From positions 124,001 through 188,000 of the forward strand of contig NZ_SRXN01000009.1 of assembly GCF_004827385.1 (NCBI RefSeq): 64,000 bases of DNA, written 5' to 3'. This document shows positions 17,053 through 25,325 of the stretch, piece by piece (positions within the stretch are counted from its first letter, which is position 1; each line of letters opens with the position of its first letter). The notes under the pieces were generated by a model. The model was given only the letters and a program-made list of their open reading frames with translations. It ran no database searches and was not told where the DNA came from. Position numbers and translations under genes: made by a program. Origin of the DNA: Ensifer sp. MPMI2T (lineage in GTDB: Bacteria; Pseudomonadota; Alphaproteobacteria; Rhizobiales; Rhizobiaceae).

Positions 17053-18380
17053 GCCTTGGCTTCCCATTCGGTGATGCGGCCAGCGATCCAGTCGGCGATG
17101 TTCAGCGGCCACGCATTGCCGATGGCCCGGTAGCGCGGCCCGTCGGGCGCATGCGGCTTGCCGCGCCACGGTATATCGGTCCAGTTGTCGGGCAGGCCCT
17201 GCAGGCGCTCGCATTCGAGCGGCGTCAGCCGGCGCACGCCCCATTGCGCCGCGACCGCTTGGCTGTAGCCGTCCTCGTCGAGCGCGCCGGGAACGTCGGC
17301 GGGCACCGGATCCTGTCTGGCGTTGAAGGCGACCGCCACCTGCCCACCGGCATTGGCATGGCTCTTCGAAAACTCCATGGCGCGCAGCGTCGGCGCGACG
17401 TTGCCACCGGAGCCGTGGCTCTTCGAATCGAACGCGATGGGGATCAGCGCGTCGTGCATGTCCGCGCCCATCGTACCAGGCGGTCGGTCGCCGCCGGTTC
17501 GGTTGGCCGCGCCGGAGAGCGTCGGTGCCACAACCGGGATGATCGGCTGGCCGCGCCCGGTGCCGTCTTCCGAGGCGTCGAAGCTATCGGCCTTCAGCGT
17601 GTGGGCGACGAGGTCGCTGGCGTATTTGTAGTCGCGCACAAGGACCGGCGACGCGGTGCCGTCGATTTCGTAGTCGCCGAAGGAGACGAGGCGGGCAGCG
17701 ATGACGGTGTCCTGTCCGCGTGGCTCGCCGGGACGCTCGACGCCCCGGCCACTTGCGACAAGGCTCTGTGCAACATCGGCGGAAGCGCCTTGCCCCGGCG
17801 TTCGGCGCGGCGCAGGATCCCCGCGCATGCTCTCGGGCTCAAGTAGTACCTCGGCGGGACCGCGCCAGTCTCCAAGATGTCCGACAAGGAAGAGACGCCG
17901 TCGTCGCTGCGGGACGGCGCGCGGAAGGCGTTGTGTTCGGACAAACTGAGCGTCAAGCACGCGCCAGGCACAGCAATACCCGCATTCTTCCAGGCCCCGG
18001 AGGAAGGTCGCAAACGACCGTCCCTTGTCGTGGGACAGGGCTCCGGTGACGTTCTCCCAAACCAGCCAGCGGGGGCGATAGCGCCAAGCCACGGCAAGAT
18101 AGTCGAGCATGAGGACGCCACGCGGATCGGCAAGCCCGCGCCTGAGTCCGGCGACCGAGAAGGATTGGCAGGGCGTGCCGCCGGTAACGAGGTCGATGTC
18201 GAGGTCGGGCCAGTCGCGGTAACCATTGACGTCTCCGTAGTTCGGCGTGTCGGGGAAGCGGTAGCGCAGCAACGAGGCGGCGAAGCGGTCGATTTCGGAA
18301 TGCGCCACGCAGGACCAGCCATGGGCCTCGAAGGCAAGCTTCGCGGTGCCGATACCGGAGAACAGGTCGAGCAACTTCAT
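17049..18380 (-). CDS. DNA (cytosine-5-) methyltransferase, phage type
   Basis: The protein has 443 residues. C5 motifs appear in order: DLFSGIGTAKLAF at the start (SAM binding), GGTPCQSFS with catalytic Cys71, WENVTG at 109-112, and QRRRRLFLVG. A variable target-recognition region covers about 185-385, and the final motif with RYRAIGNAWP lies near the C-terminus. No restriction partner is next to it, so it is probably an orphan phage enzyme that protects against host restriction or aids regulation. It shares ATGA overlaps with both neighbours. Confidence 0.9.
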   Translation of the reverse strand: MKLLDLFSGIGTAKLAFEAHGWSCVAHSEIDRFAASLLRYRFPDTPNYGDVNGYRDWPDLDIDLVTGGTPCQSFSVAGLRRGLADPRGVLMLDYLAVAWRYRPRWLVWENVTGALSHDKGRSFATFLRGLEECGYCCAWRVLDAQFVRTQRLPRAVPQRRRRLFLVGHLGDWRGPAEVLLEPESMRGDPAPRRTPGQGASADVAQSLVASGRGVERPGEPRGQDTVIAARLVSFGDYEIDGTASPVLVRDYKYASDLVAHTLKADSFDASEDGTGRGQPIIPVVAPTLSGAANRTGGDRPPGTMGADMHDALIPIAFDSKSHGSGGNVAPTLRAMEFSKSHANAGGQVAVAFNARQDPVPADVPGALDEDGYSQAVAAQWGVRRLTPLECERLQGLPDNWTDIPWRGKPHAPDGPRYRAIGNAWPLNIADWIAGRITEWEAKA

Positions 18381-18943
18381 CCCGCTTCCCCTGCACGCAG
18401 CAACCGGAGGATCTGCGAGCAGCGGCTCGCCCAGATGGCGACGCATGCCGCCTCGGCCTCGTTGTGGTTCTTGAAGGTGATGCCCAGCCACCGGCAATAT
18501 TCGCGGGCGCGGCGCTTTGCTTCGTCCTTTCCAAGCGTGCCACCGCCGCGCCCATAGAGCGCCGCGCGCCATGTGTTGACCGGGACCGTCTCGAAGCCGA
18601 TGCCGCGGTCGATGGCGAGCTGGCGCACATGACCCTGGATTTCCGGCAGCACCATCTGATCGGCGTTCGGCGTCCAGTAGCCATGGTTCCTGCCGCCGAG
18701 ATCCACCTTCACCCGTTTCTGGTAACCGGCGATCAGCCGCATGGCCGCTTCGAGGCAGATGAAGTCGGGGCGGCGGGCAAGGACGACGTCGTGCAGGCGC
18801 AGGCCGAAGGCGGCGCATTTCTCCTCCGCCGTGTCGCCGTGGCTCGTGAACGACGAGCACTCGATGTCGCGCTCTTGGCCGGGGAAGCGGTAGAGCGCCA
18901 GCCCGCACTGCGTGACCGAGGGATCGACGCCGAGGATCAGCAT
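18377..18943 (-). CDS. RuvC-like Holliday junction resolvase
   Basis: The protein has 188 residues with the RNase H-like core. LGVDPSVTQCGLALY gives the first catalytic Asp, CLEAAM the Glu, and HNEAEAACVAIWA the C-terminal acidic residues. Phage versions resolve branched DNA before packaging. It overlaps the small gene upstream by 7 bases and the methyltransferase by 4. Confidence 0.8.
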   Translation of the reverse strand: MLILGVDPSVTQCGLALYRFPGQERDIECSSFTSHGDTAEEKCAAFGLRLHDVVLARRPDFICLEAAMRLIAGYQKRVKVDLGGRNHGYWTPNADQMVLPEIQGHVRQLAIDRGIGFETVPVNTWRAALYGRGGGTLGKDEAKRRAREYCRWLGITFKNHNEAEAACVAIWASRCSQILRLLRAGEAG

Positions 18944-19134
18944 GGCTCGCCTCCGAACCGTTCGATCAGTTCCCGCCGCAGCTTCAGCAGCCGGGAGAGC
19001 GCCGCGTCGCGGTCTGGCTCGCGCCGCAGCGCCGCCAGCACTCGGCGCTCGTAGGCATCGACGAGGTAGCGGATCTCGACCAGGCAGTCGTCCAGGCTCT
19101 CGGCGATCTTCGCGGCGGCGCGACGTTTACCCAT
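18937..19134 (-). CDS. Small helical phage protein
   Basis: The protein has 65 residues and is almost entirely charged helix (AALSRLLKLRRELIERFGG), probably a coiled coil. It overlaps the GcrA-like gene by 8 bases and the resolvase gene by 7, so it is kept within the operon. No family is recognised. Confidence 0.6.
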   Translation of the reverse strand: MGKRRAAAKIAESLDDCLVEIRYLVDAYERRVLAALRREPDRDAALSRLLKLRRELIERFGGEPC

Positions 19135-19390
19135 GGCCGAGCCTCCGCCACACCGGCTTCACCGGCTCCTGCTGGTCGAACGGCTCATGCCTGCCACGCC
19201 AGCAGAGGCGGTGGTGGTAGGGGCAGAAGGTCTTGCCGAGCGCCGTCGGCAGGCCGCAGAACAAAAACTTCCCCGGCGCGTTAGGCGCAGAGAGGACCGG
19301 GTAGCGGCATTGCAGGTCGGTGACTTCGGCGAGCGGCACGAGGCGCGGCGCGGGCGGCAATAATGCGGCAACAATAGCCTCATCTCTCAT
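19127..19390 (-). CDS. GcrA-like zinc-binding protein
   Basis: The protein has 87 residues. CRYPV, then FLFCGLPT, then FCPYHHRLCWRG matches the C-terminal zinc-binding pattern of the alphaproteobacterial cell-cycle regulator GcrA (CxWP, FCG, YCxxH). The N-terminal DNA-binding helices of full GcrA are missing. It is the first gene of the minus-strand phage operon. It may bind sigma-70 like the C-terminal part of GcrA; this is inferred from the motif alone. Confidence 0.6.
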   Translation of the reverse strand: MRDEAIVAALLPPAPRLVPLAEVTDLQCRYPVLSAPNAPGKFLFCGLPTALGKTFCPYHHRLCWRGRHEPFDQQEPVKPVWRRLGHG

Positions 19391-19447
19391 GACGGCTTTC
19401 CCCCGAAGGTGGACGAGCGGGCAGCCGTCTTGGCTATCCGTCAGGCG

Positions 19448-19672
19448 TCAGCGGGCATCGTCGGAAGCGGGCAGAAAAATATCGGGGCGCAGAACGTAGC
19501 GCGGGATGCCCGTAATCTTTTCGTAGCGTTCGAGTTTCTCAGGCGGGATCCGGCGCTTGCCGTTTTCGTAACGCGACACTTGCGGTTCGGTGACACCGAG
19601 CATTTTGGCCACCGCTTGCAGGCTGCGTTGCCCTTGGGGCAGGCGCTGCCGCCATTGCTTTAATGGGTGCAT
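19448..19672 (-). CDS. Cro/CI-type helix-turn-helix regulator
   Basis: The protein has 74 residues from the ATG at 19672. Residues about 18-50 fit an HTH_XRE domain (SLQAVAKMLGVTEPQVSRYENGKR). Its small size fits a Cro-like protein. It faces another HTH gene across 113 bases and probably represses one or both phage promoters there. Confidence 0.75.
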   Translation of the reverse strand: MHPLKQWRQRLPQGQRSLQAVAKMLGVTEPQVSRYENGKRRIPPEKLERYEKITGIPRYVLRPDIFLPASDDAR

Positions 19673-19785
19673 GGGGCCAAACTTACCCCACAGGCACAAA
19701 TTACGGCAACAGAAAAGTTACGCCTCTTGCGGATTATGGCGAAACCGTGGAAATCTATTAGCGTTGCAGCATGAAAGGGGCCAGC
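19673..19785. promoter_or_regulatory. Divergent promoter region of the phage switch
   Basis: This gap separates two divergent HTH regulators and is the only place from which both phage operons could be driven. It is AT-richer than its surroundings. I could not pick out operators with confidence. Confidence 0.45.
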
Positions 19786-20145
19786 ATGCCTACGAGGGCC
19801 AAGACTCGGTCTGACACTCTTTTTTTCAAGGAATGGCGCATCCATGCCGGGTTCTCGCAAGAGGATGTCGGCGAGAAACTTGGTGTCACTGCGTCAACGG
19901 TTTCGAGGATCGAGACCGGAAAACGCGATTTCCTCGGTTCCTACCTGATCAGATTCGCCGAGATCTGCAAATGCCCGTCACCCGGCGATCCGGTCTCGCG
20001 ACCGCCGTCGCAGATCTCCATCGACGCGCTGTTTCGCGGCAATGAGGAGGACCGCAAACGAGCCGAGGCGATCCTGCTTGCGGCGCTCCGCCAGTCGGTC
20101 TCGAAGCTCAACGACGCAGAAAATGGCGATGATGAGAAGAGCTAG
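19786..20145 (+). CDS. XRE-family phage repressor-like regulator
   Basis: From the ATG at 19786 (AAAGGGG 5 bases upstream) the protein has 119 residues. Residues about 18-55 carry the HTH (FSQEDVGEKLGVTASTVSRIETGKR). The C-terminal half is helical and acidic and may dimerise; there is no LexA-like peptidase domain. It is divergent from the smaller HTH gene and upstream of the recombination genes. Confidence 0.75.
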   Translation: MPTRAKTRSDTLFFKEWRIHAGFSQEDVGEKLGVTASTVSRIETGKRDFLGSYLIRFAEICKCPSPGDPVSRPPSQISIDALFRGNEEDRKRAEAILLAALRQSVSKLNDAENGDDEKS

Positions 20146-20307
20146 TCGGACTTAAGTCCTACTTATTCCTGCTTGCCAACCTTGCCTCACGGGCATATAT
20201 TCGATCTTCATCAAAATTTCACAGTACTACCCGCTGTTGTCGCTCGACCGCCGCCGAAATGCCTCGGCGAGCGACGTCTTGCTCTATCATCGCGTGAGGG
20301 AAATGCG

Positions 20308-20616
20308 ATGTCGACCGAACGAGGAAGCCGTTACCTGCACCTCCGGCTGAAGGACGTGCCGGAGGAATTTCGCGACGATCTCATACAGTTTATCGTCGAA
20401 GGTGTCTTGCCGCTTGATAACTGCTTGCTAATGCAAGTGCTTACCGGCCTCGACGCGCTTGCGGCGCGGTCTTTCAGGGACCGCCGCGAACACCTTTCGG
20501 CCATCGTCGAGGCGCTGCAGACCGAATGCCCGGATTATGCATGGTCGTCGGTCGGCGCGTGTGTCCGCTGGGAGCGACGTGGAGGCCTTTCCGGCTATCG
20601 CCGTGAATTGAGATGA
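20308..20616 (+). CDS. Hypothetical phage protein
   Basis: From the ATG at 20308 (GAGGG just upstream) the protein has 102 residues. It is soluble and probably helical, with no recognised domain. It overlaps the exonuclease gene by 4 bases. The gap 20146-20307 holds no gene. Confidence 0.6.
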   Translation: MSTERGSRYLHLRLKDVPEEFRDDLIQFIVEGVLPLDNCLLMQVLTGLDALAARSFRDRREHLSAIVEALQTECPDYAWSSVGACVRWERRGGLSGYRRELR

Positions 20617-21518
20617 TCGAGCGTCGGGCAATCACAACCATCCCGCTATGGCTGGAGTGGCGGCGGTCGTTCCTTTGTGCCTCGGAGGTAGCCGCAGCCG
20701 TCGGCGTCGATGAGTATCGCTCGCCGCTCTCGCTCTATGCCGAGAAGCTCGGGCTGACGAGCGTCGTCGAGACGCCGATCATGCGGCGCGGCAGGCACTT
20801 TCAGGAAGCGGCGCGCTCCTACATCTCAGAGGAATGCTTCGACTGGCGCGTTTACGATCCGCACGTCTTTGTGATGGACACCGAGAAGCGGCTCGCCTGC
20901 ACGCCCGACCTTCTGGCCGAGGTGCCGGGGAGGTCGGGAATCTGCAACGTCCAGATCAAGACCATCTCCGCGCCGAAATTCGAGGAATGGCACGGCGTGC
21001 CGCCGATAGGCTACACGCTGCAAGTGGCGACCGAGAACATGCTCTTGGACGCGAATCATGGCTACCTCGCGGTGCTCGCCGTCTCTACCTATGAGGCAAG
21101 CCTGCATCTCTTCGATGTGCCACGCCACGAAGCGGCGGAAAAAAAACTTGCCGCTGTGGCAAAGGAATTCTGGGACAATATCGCGGCGGGGCGTTTGCCG
21201 AAGCCCGACTACCGCCTGGACGCGGAGGCCATCGAGCAAATGCATCCGAGCGCGCGGAAGGGCGAGGTCATCGACCTTTCCGGCGACAACCGGCTGGCCG
21301 AGATCCTGCCGTACCGCGAAACGCTGAAGAAACGCATCAAGGCCGTCGGCGAAGAACTGGAGGCGCTGAACGCCGAGATCCGCGACAAGCTCGGCGATGC
21401 CGAGGAGGCGGAGTTTCCGGGCTGGCGCATCACCTGCCGGAACCAGACGCGCAAGTCCTACACCGTGCCGGAATGGTCGGGGCGCAAGCTCAACATCTCC
21501 GAAAGGGGCAAGGAATGA
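20613..21518 (+). CDS. YqaJ-family phage recombination exonuclease
   Basis: The protein has 301 residues. The N-terminal region (RRSFLCASEVAAAVGVDEYRSPLSLYAEK) and RRGRHFQEAA are typical of the lambda-exonuclease/YqaJ fold, which digests one strand of double-stranded ends to make 3' overhangs. The catalytic block is TPDLLAE followed by NVQIKTIS. The usual E-x-K appears as Q-x-K, a variant found in some nucleases of this fold, so activity should be tested. The C-terminal helices include a coiled coil (EELEALNAEIRDKLGDAEE). Confidence 0.85.
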   Translation: MIERRAITTIPLWLEWRRSFLCASEVAAAVGVDEYRSPLSLYAEKLGLTSVVETPIMRRGRHFQEAARSYISEECFDWRVYDPHVFVMDTEKRLACTPDLLAEVPGRSGICNVQIKTISAPKFEEWHGVPPIGYTLQVATENMLLDANHGYLAVLAVSTYEASLHLFDVPRHEAAEKKLAAVAKEFWDNIAAGRLPKPDYRLDAEAIEQMHPSARKGEVIDLSGDNRLAEILPYRETLKKRIKAVGEELEALNAEIRDKLGDAEEAEFPGWRITCRNQTRKSYTVPEWSGRKLNISERGKE

Positions 21519-22054
21519 AACCGAGGATCTATCAGGTGGACGAGGCGGCGGGCGGCATCACGCGCGCCGAGCTGCACGAGAAGGCGGTGGCCTTCGTCGA
21601 GGAGCGTTACCCCAGAACCGGCGACGTGCCGTTCCTCTGGATCATCGACGATGGCGAGGCGCTCGTCTGGATCGAGACCGGCTGGGAGGACGAAGCCGAA
21701 AAGGTGGCATCCTATAATCTCGTCGCCCTGACGCTGATGATTTCCAAGGCGCGGCAATATGCGTCGATCGTCGAGGTCTGGATCGCCCGCCAGCATCCAG
21801 CGCCGGACGGCTCCTATCCCAACGACGCACCGCTGCCCTCCGAGCGCCCGGAAAACGAGCGTGAGGACGCGGTTCTGATCAATACCTTCGAGCGAAACGG
21901 CGCGTTCAATCTGACGACCTTCATCGCCAAGCGGCACTCGAAGCTCTTGGGCGCGCGGGTGAACGAGGACTCCAGCGGCCCCGGCAAATGGCAGGGACGC
22001 ATGTTCAACATGTTCGAGCGCGGACAGAAGCTGGCGCGGAGGTTCGCTGAATGA
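21515..22054 (+). CDS. Hypothetical phage protein
   Basis: From the ATG at 21515 the protein has 179 residues with no recognised domain. It is soluble with several Trp and acidic residues in the first 70. It lies between the exonuclease and the candidate annealing protein, overlapping the neighbours by 4 bases, so it probably belongs to the recombination module. Confidence 0.65.
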   Translation: MKPRIYQVDEAAGGITRAELHEKAVAFVEERYPRTGDVPFLWIIDDGEALVWIETGWEDEAEKVASYNLVALTLMISKARQYASIVEVWIARQHPAPDGSYPNDAPLPSERPENEREDAVLINTFERNGAFNLTTFIAKRHSKLLGARVNEDSSGPGKWQGRMFNMFERGQKLARRFAE

Positions 22055-22518
22055 TGACCGACATCCAGATCTATCGCCTGCACGCGATCCTCGTCGACTG
22101 CACCCGCCAGTACCGGCTGCACGAGAAGATGGTCGAGCGCGACGTCGGTGGCATGCACGTCGTCACCTATGAGGCGCTGCCGCATGCGTCGGAAGCGCCG
22201 CCGGAGCACACGGTCGTCAATTGCACGCTGTTGAAGGTGGGCGTCGACCGCGACAAGGCCGAGAGCCACCGCGCCGAGCTGCGCCAGCTGATCGCGCCCA
22301 TGGAGCCGATCCTGAAGCTGGGGCCGTCTTTCATCACCCTCGGGGCCGAGATCGGCGACCAGGGTGCCGCCTTCCAGCTCATGGCCCTCGGCCATTTTCT
22401 CGGCTTCTGGCGCATCGTGACCCCCGAGGATCTGGGTTTTACCGGCGCGAAAGCAGAGCAGGCGGCAGGCCTCGGCTACGTCATGCTGGCCGGTTACCAA
22501 CGGGAGGAAGTCTCATGA
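22051..22518 (+). CDS. Hypothetical phage protein
   Basis: The protein has 155 residues, alpha/beta-looking, with no recognised motif. It contains a loosely conserved LGAEIGDQGAAFQLMALG stretch that could hold a small ligand or DNA. It is ATGA-coupled on both sides. Confidence 0.6.
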   Translation: MMTDIQIYRLHAILVDCTRQYRLHEKMVERDVGGMHVVTYEALPHASEAPPEHTVVNCTLLKVGVDRDKAESHRAELRQLIAPMEPILKLGPSFITLGAEIGDQGAAFQLMALGHFLGFWRIVTPEDLGFTGAKAEQAAGLGYVMLAGYQREEVS

Positions 22519-23615
22519 ACGACGATCAAAGCCGCGTCGAACGCCGCTCCGCGCTCGACGAGTTCGCGGCGATGCAAGTGACCGGCCCAGCCGCGATGAT
22601 GCCGGTCAACCAGTCGCAAGGCTTCGAGGTGATCGCGGCGCAGCCGGTCGCAGTAAAACGCGACGAGGGGCAGGTGCTGAAGCGGCTGCGGCTGCTGGCA
22701 AGTTCGGCTGGCACCGACTGGTATTATCGCTTCCCGGTGAAGAACCGCCGGGAAAACCGCACCGACTGGATCGAAGGCCCTTCGATCAAGCTCGCCAACG
22801 ATCTGTCCAGGATCTTCGGCAATTGCGCGGTGGACTGCCGCGCGCAGGACTTCGGCGACTTCTGGCTGTTCCATGCCCGCTTCGTCGATCTCGAAACCGG
22901 CTATTCGCTGGTGCGACCGTTCCAGCAGAGAAAGAGCGCCGGGAAGATCGGCGGCGCGGACGACGACCGGCGGCTCGATATCGCCTTCCAGATCGGCGCG
23001 TCGAAGGCGATCAGGAACTGCGTCGTCAATGCGCTGCAGACCTTCGCCGACTTCGCCTTCGAGGAGGCCAAGGGCGCGCTGATCGACCGCATCGGCAAGG
23101 ATCTCGACGGCTACCGCCAGCGGACCATCGAACGGGTCTCGACGCATGTCGAGATCGAGCGCGTCGAGCGCGTGATCGGCAGGCCGCGCCAGAACTGGCT
23201 GGCGACCGACGTCGCCAAGATCATCGCCATGGCCAAGGCGGTCAGCGATGGCATGGCCACATGGAACGAGACCTTCCCGCCCATCGATGGCGTGGAGGAA
23301 ACTGGCGAGGAAACGAGCGCCGCCGCCGCCGCCAACGAGACGCTCGACAGCTTCGCCACAGGCCCCGGCGCAGATGCGGCTCCTGAAGGAGACGCCGGGG
23401 CCGATCCCTCCGCCAGCGAGCCGGCCCCCCCTCAAACGCTGGCGGAGGACATCTTCGAGACGATCAGCCGCCGCATGAAGGCCGCGCCGACCGAGGCGGC
23501 GGTGCATCAGGTCTGGGAGGATATGGAACTGGACGCCTATTTCGACGGTGATGCCAAGGGCCGCAGCAAGGCGTGGAAGATCGCCCAGAAGCGGCTCACG
23601 GAACTGAAAGGCTGA
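22515..23615 (+). CDS. Candidate single-strand DNA annealing protein of the phage recombination pair
   Basis: From the ATG at 22515 the protein has 366 residues. The central part (IEGPSIKLANDLSRIFGN, then AFQIGASKAIRNCVVNAL) resembles a phage protein family that accompanies YqaJ-type nucleases. Its members have a GPSIxLA motif and are thought to be annealing proteins. Residues about 270-310 are an Ala/Gly/Glu-rich linker, and the last 60 are a helical tail. It follows the exonuclease by two genes, as RecT/Beta-type partners usually do. Function is inferred from context and partial resemblance. Confidence 0.55.
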   Translation: MNDDQSRVERRSALDEFAAMQVTGPAAMMPVNQSQGFEVIAAQPVAVKRDEGQVLKRLRLLASSAGTDWYYRFPVKNRRENRTDWIEGPSIKLANDLSRIFGNCAVDCRAQDFGDFWLFHARFVDLETGYSLVRPFQQRKSAGKIGGADDDRRLDIAFQIGASKAIRNCVVNALQTFADFAFEEAKGALIDRIGKDLDGYRQRTIERVSTHVEIERVERVIGRPRQNWLATDVAKIIAMAKAVSDGMATWNETFPPIDGVEETGEETSAAAAANETLDSFATGPGADAAPEGDAGADPSASEPAPPQTLAEDIFETISRRMKAAPTEAAVHQVWEDMELDAYFDGDAKGRSKAWKIAQKRLTELKG

Positions 23616-23619
23616 TCCG

Positions 23620-24303
23620 ATGGTCTCCCGCTTCGAACACATGCCGCCGCGCCTCGCCAAGTTGCCCATCGACGAGCGCGGCTATCCGGTGCCGTATTTC
23701 GTCGAATGGATCGATGGCAAGCCGGACTTCCGGGTGATGAATGCCAAGCATCTGGTCGACGCGATCAAGTTTTCGCGCTGCTGGATCTGCGGCGAAAAGC
23801 TCGGGCGTTACAAGGCGTTCGCCATCGGCCCGATGTGCTGCATCAATCGCATCGCGCCCGAGCCGCCGTCGCACTACGAGTGCGCCCGCTTCGGCGTCGA
23901 GGCCTGTCCGTTCCTTACGCGCCCGCTGGCCAGACGCAACACGCGCGGCATGCCGGAGGACGCATGGGTTCCCGGCGTGATGCTTGAACGCAATCCCGGC
24001 GTCACCTGCATCTGGGTGACGCTCGACTACCGATGGTTCAAGGACAACGGCGGCGTGCTGTTCAGGATCGGCGAACCGGAGCGCATCGAGTTCTTCCGCG
24101 AAGGCAGAGCGGCGACCCGCGCGGAGGTCGACCATTCGATTGCGACCGGCATCCACCACCTGGACGACCTCGCCAAGACCGAAGGCACGAAAGCCATCAT
24201 CCAACTGGAAAACTACAAGCGTCGCTTCCGCGAGATTCTTGACCGGATCATGCCGCTGCCGCCGAAGCCGAAGGAGGCAAGCGATGCAGCGCGTGCTTCA
24301 TAA
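23620..24303 (+). CDS. Hypothetical phage protein with zinc-ribbon-like cysteines
   Basis: The protein has 227 residues. Residues about 54-75 have CWICGEKLG and PMCCI, a possible metal site; more Cys follow at HYECARFGVEACPF. The C-terminal third is helical and basic. Similar proteins are common in rhizobial prophages, but I know no function for them. Confidence 0.6.
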   Translation: MVSRFEHMPPRLAKLPIDERGYPVPYFVEWIDGKPDFRVMNAKHLVDAIKFSRCWICGEKLGRYKAFAIGPMCCINRIAPEPPSHYECARFGVEACPFLTRPLARRNTRGMPEDAWVPGVMLERNPGVTCIWVTLDYRWFKDNGGVLFRIGEPERIEFFREGRAATRAEVDHSIATGIHHLDDLAKTEGTKAIIQLENYKRRFREILDRIMPLPPKPKEASDAARAS

Positions 24304-24676
24304 CGGCGAATGGTTCGTGTTCGCCCATTGCCCCGCCTGCGCCACAGGCCATGCCTTCCCGCAGGCGCTCTATGACGCCGGGATGATCCGCCGCGACGGC
24401 CTGTCGATCTACTGCCCGAACGGCCATCCGTGGCACTACACGAAAGGCGAGACCGAGATCGTGAGACTGCGGCGCGAGCGCGACCGCTTGCAGCAGAAGC
24501 TCGCCGAGGTGGCCGACGAGCGCGACGCCGCGATCCGCTGCGCCGAAGCCAATGCCGGGAAGGTGCGGCGGCTGGAGACGCGCAGCAGGAACGGTCTCTG
24601 TCCCTGCTGCAATCGTTCGTTCGTCAATCTTCGCCGCCACGTCGCGACGAAGCATCCAGAGTTCCGCGCCAACTGA
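24284..24676 (+). CDS. Phage protein with two zinc-finger-like segments and a coiled coil
   Basis: From the ATG at 24284 (AAGGAGG 6 bases upstream) the protein has 130 residues. An N-terminal Cys pair (CPAC) is followed by a third Cys further on (YCPNGH). A charged heptad-like helix covers about 60-95. A C2H2-like finger (CPCCNRSF then HVATKH) lies at the end. It probably binds DNA or RNA. It overlaps the previous gene by 20 bases. Confidence 0.65.
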   Translation: MQRVLHNGEWFVFAHCPACATGHAFPQALYDAGMIRRDGLSIYCPNGHPWHYTKGETEIVRLRRERDRLQQKLAEVADERDAAIRCAEANAGKVRRLETRSRNGLCPCCNRSFVNLRRHVATKHPEFRAN

Positions 24677-24688
24677 AAGGCGAGACCG

Positions 24689-25240
24689 ATGCACACAGCT
24701 TTGACCACCGAGACGACCTGTCCGTTCTGCGGCCAGCGGTATGACGCCGCCTCGGCGCTTGTTGGAAACGCCGATCCGGGGAAGGGCGACGTGACGCTGT
24801 GCATGAACTGCGGCGAGTGGGCGATGTTCGACGATGTGCCAGGCCGTCTCAGGAGGCCGACCGACAGCGAGTATGAGATGATCGTCGCCAATCCGATCAC
24901 CGGCAAGGCGCGCAGGATCTGGCAGCAGCTGAAGGAAGAGCGGCAGAAGAAAAAGCCGAAGCTCTCCACCGAGCAGAAGTTTGACGCGCTGACGAATCCA
25001 GATCTGAAGCTCGACCAGCAGTTCGATCTGGCATGCCAATTTGCCTACACCAATGCGCCGCCTGATGCGGCCCTGCCTCTCTTGAAGCGCATGTTCCTGC
25101 TGGGCGCGCTTGTGCTGGGCACGAGGTTGACGGGCGCGGCGAGGCAGCGGGATCCGCGCAAGGGAGCGCAGGAGATCGACCGGCTGATGGCCGAGATCAT
25201 GGAGCAAACGATGGGCACGCTCGGGAAGGTGAAGCCATGA
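24689..25240 (+). CDS. Phage protein with N-terminal zinc ribbon
   Basis: The protein has 183 residues. CPFCGQR and CMNCGEW form a four-Cys zinc ribbon in the first 45 residues. A Lys-rich helix follows (KEERQKKKPK), then a more hydrophobic C-terminus. Its stop overlaps the membrane microprotein start (ATGA). Confidence 0.6.
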   Translation: MHTALTTETTCPFCGQRYDAASALVGNADPGKGDVTLCMNCGEWAMFDDVPGRLRRPTDSEYEMIVANPITGKARRIWQQLKEERQKKKPKLSTEQKFDALTNPDLKLDQQFDLACQFAYTNAPPDAALPLLKRMFLLGALVLGTRLTGAARQRDPRKGAQEIDRLMAEIMEQTMGTLGKVKP

Positions 25241-25308
25241 GCGACTTCCAGCTGATGCTCGTCTTGATGGCGTTTCTCGCCGTCGTGGTGCTGACGATTT
25301 TCGTCTGA
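25237..25308 (+). CDS. 23-residue single-helix membrane microprotein
   Basis: The frame starts MSDFQLMLVLMAFL and is one hydrophobic helix to its stop. It begins in an ATGA overlap with the preceding gene, so coupling supports its translation. It has almost the same size and type as the microprotein at 14653-14730. Confidence 0.6.
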   Translation: MSDFQLMLVLMAFLAVVVLTIFV

Positions 25309-25325
25309 AGAAAAGGGAGGAGACC

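Noticed and set aside
17049-18380. C5 methyltransferase as part of a type II restriction-modification pair
   Set aside because: Its neighbours are a resolvase and a VapE-like protein; no adjacent restriction endonuclease is visible.
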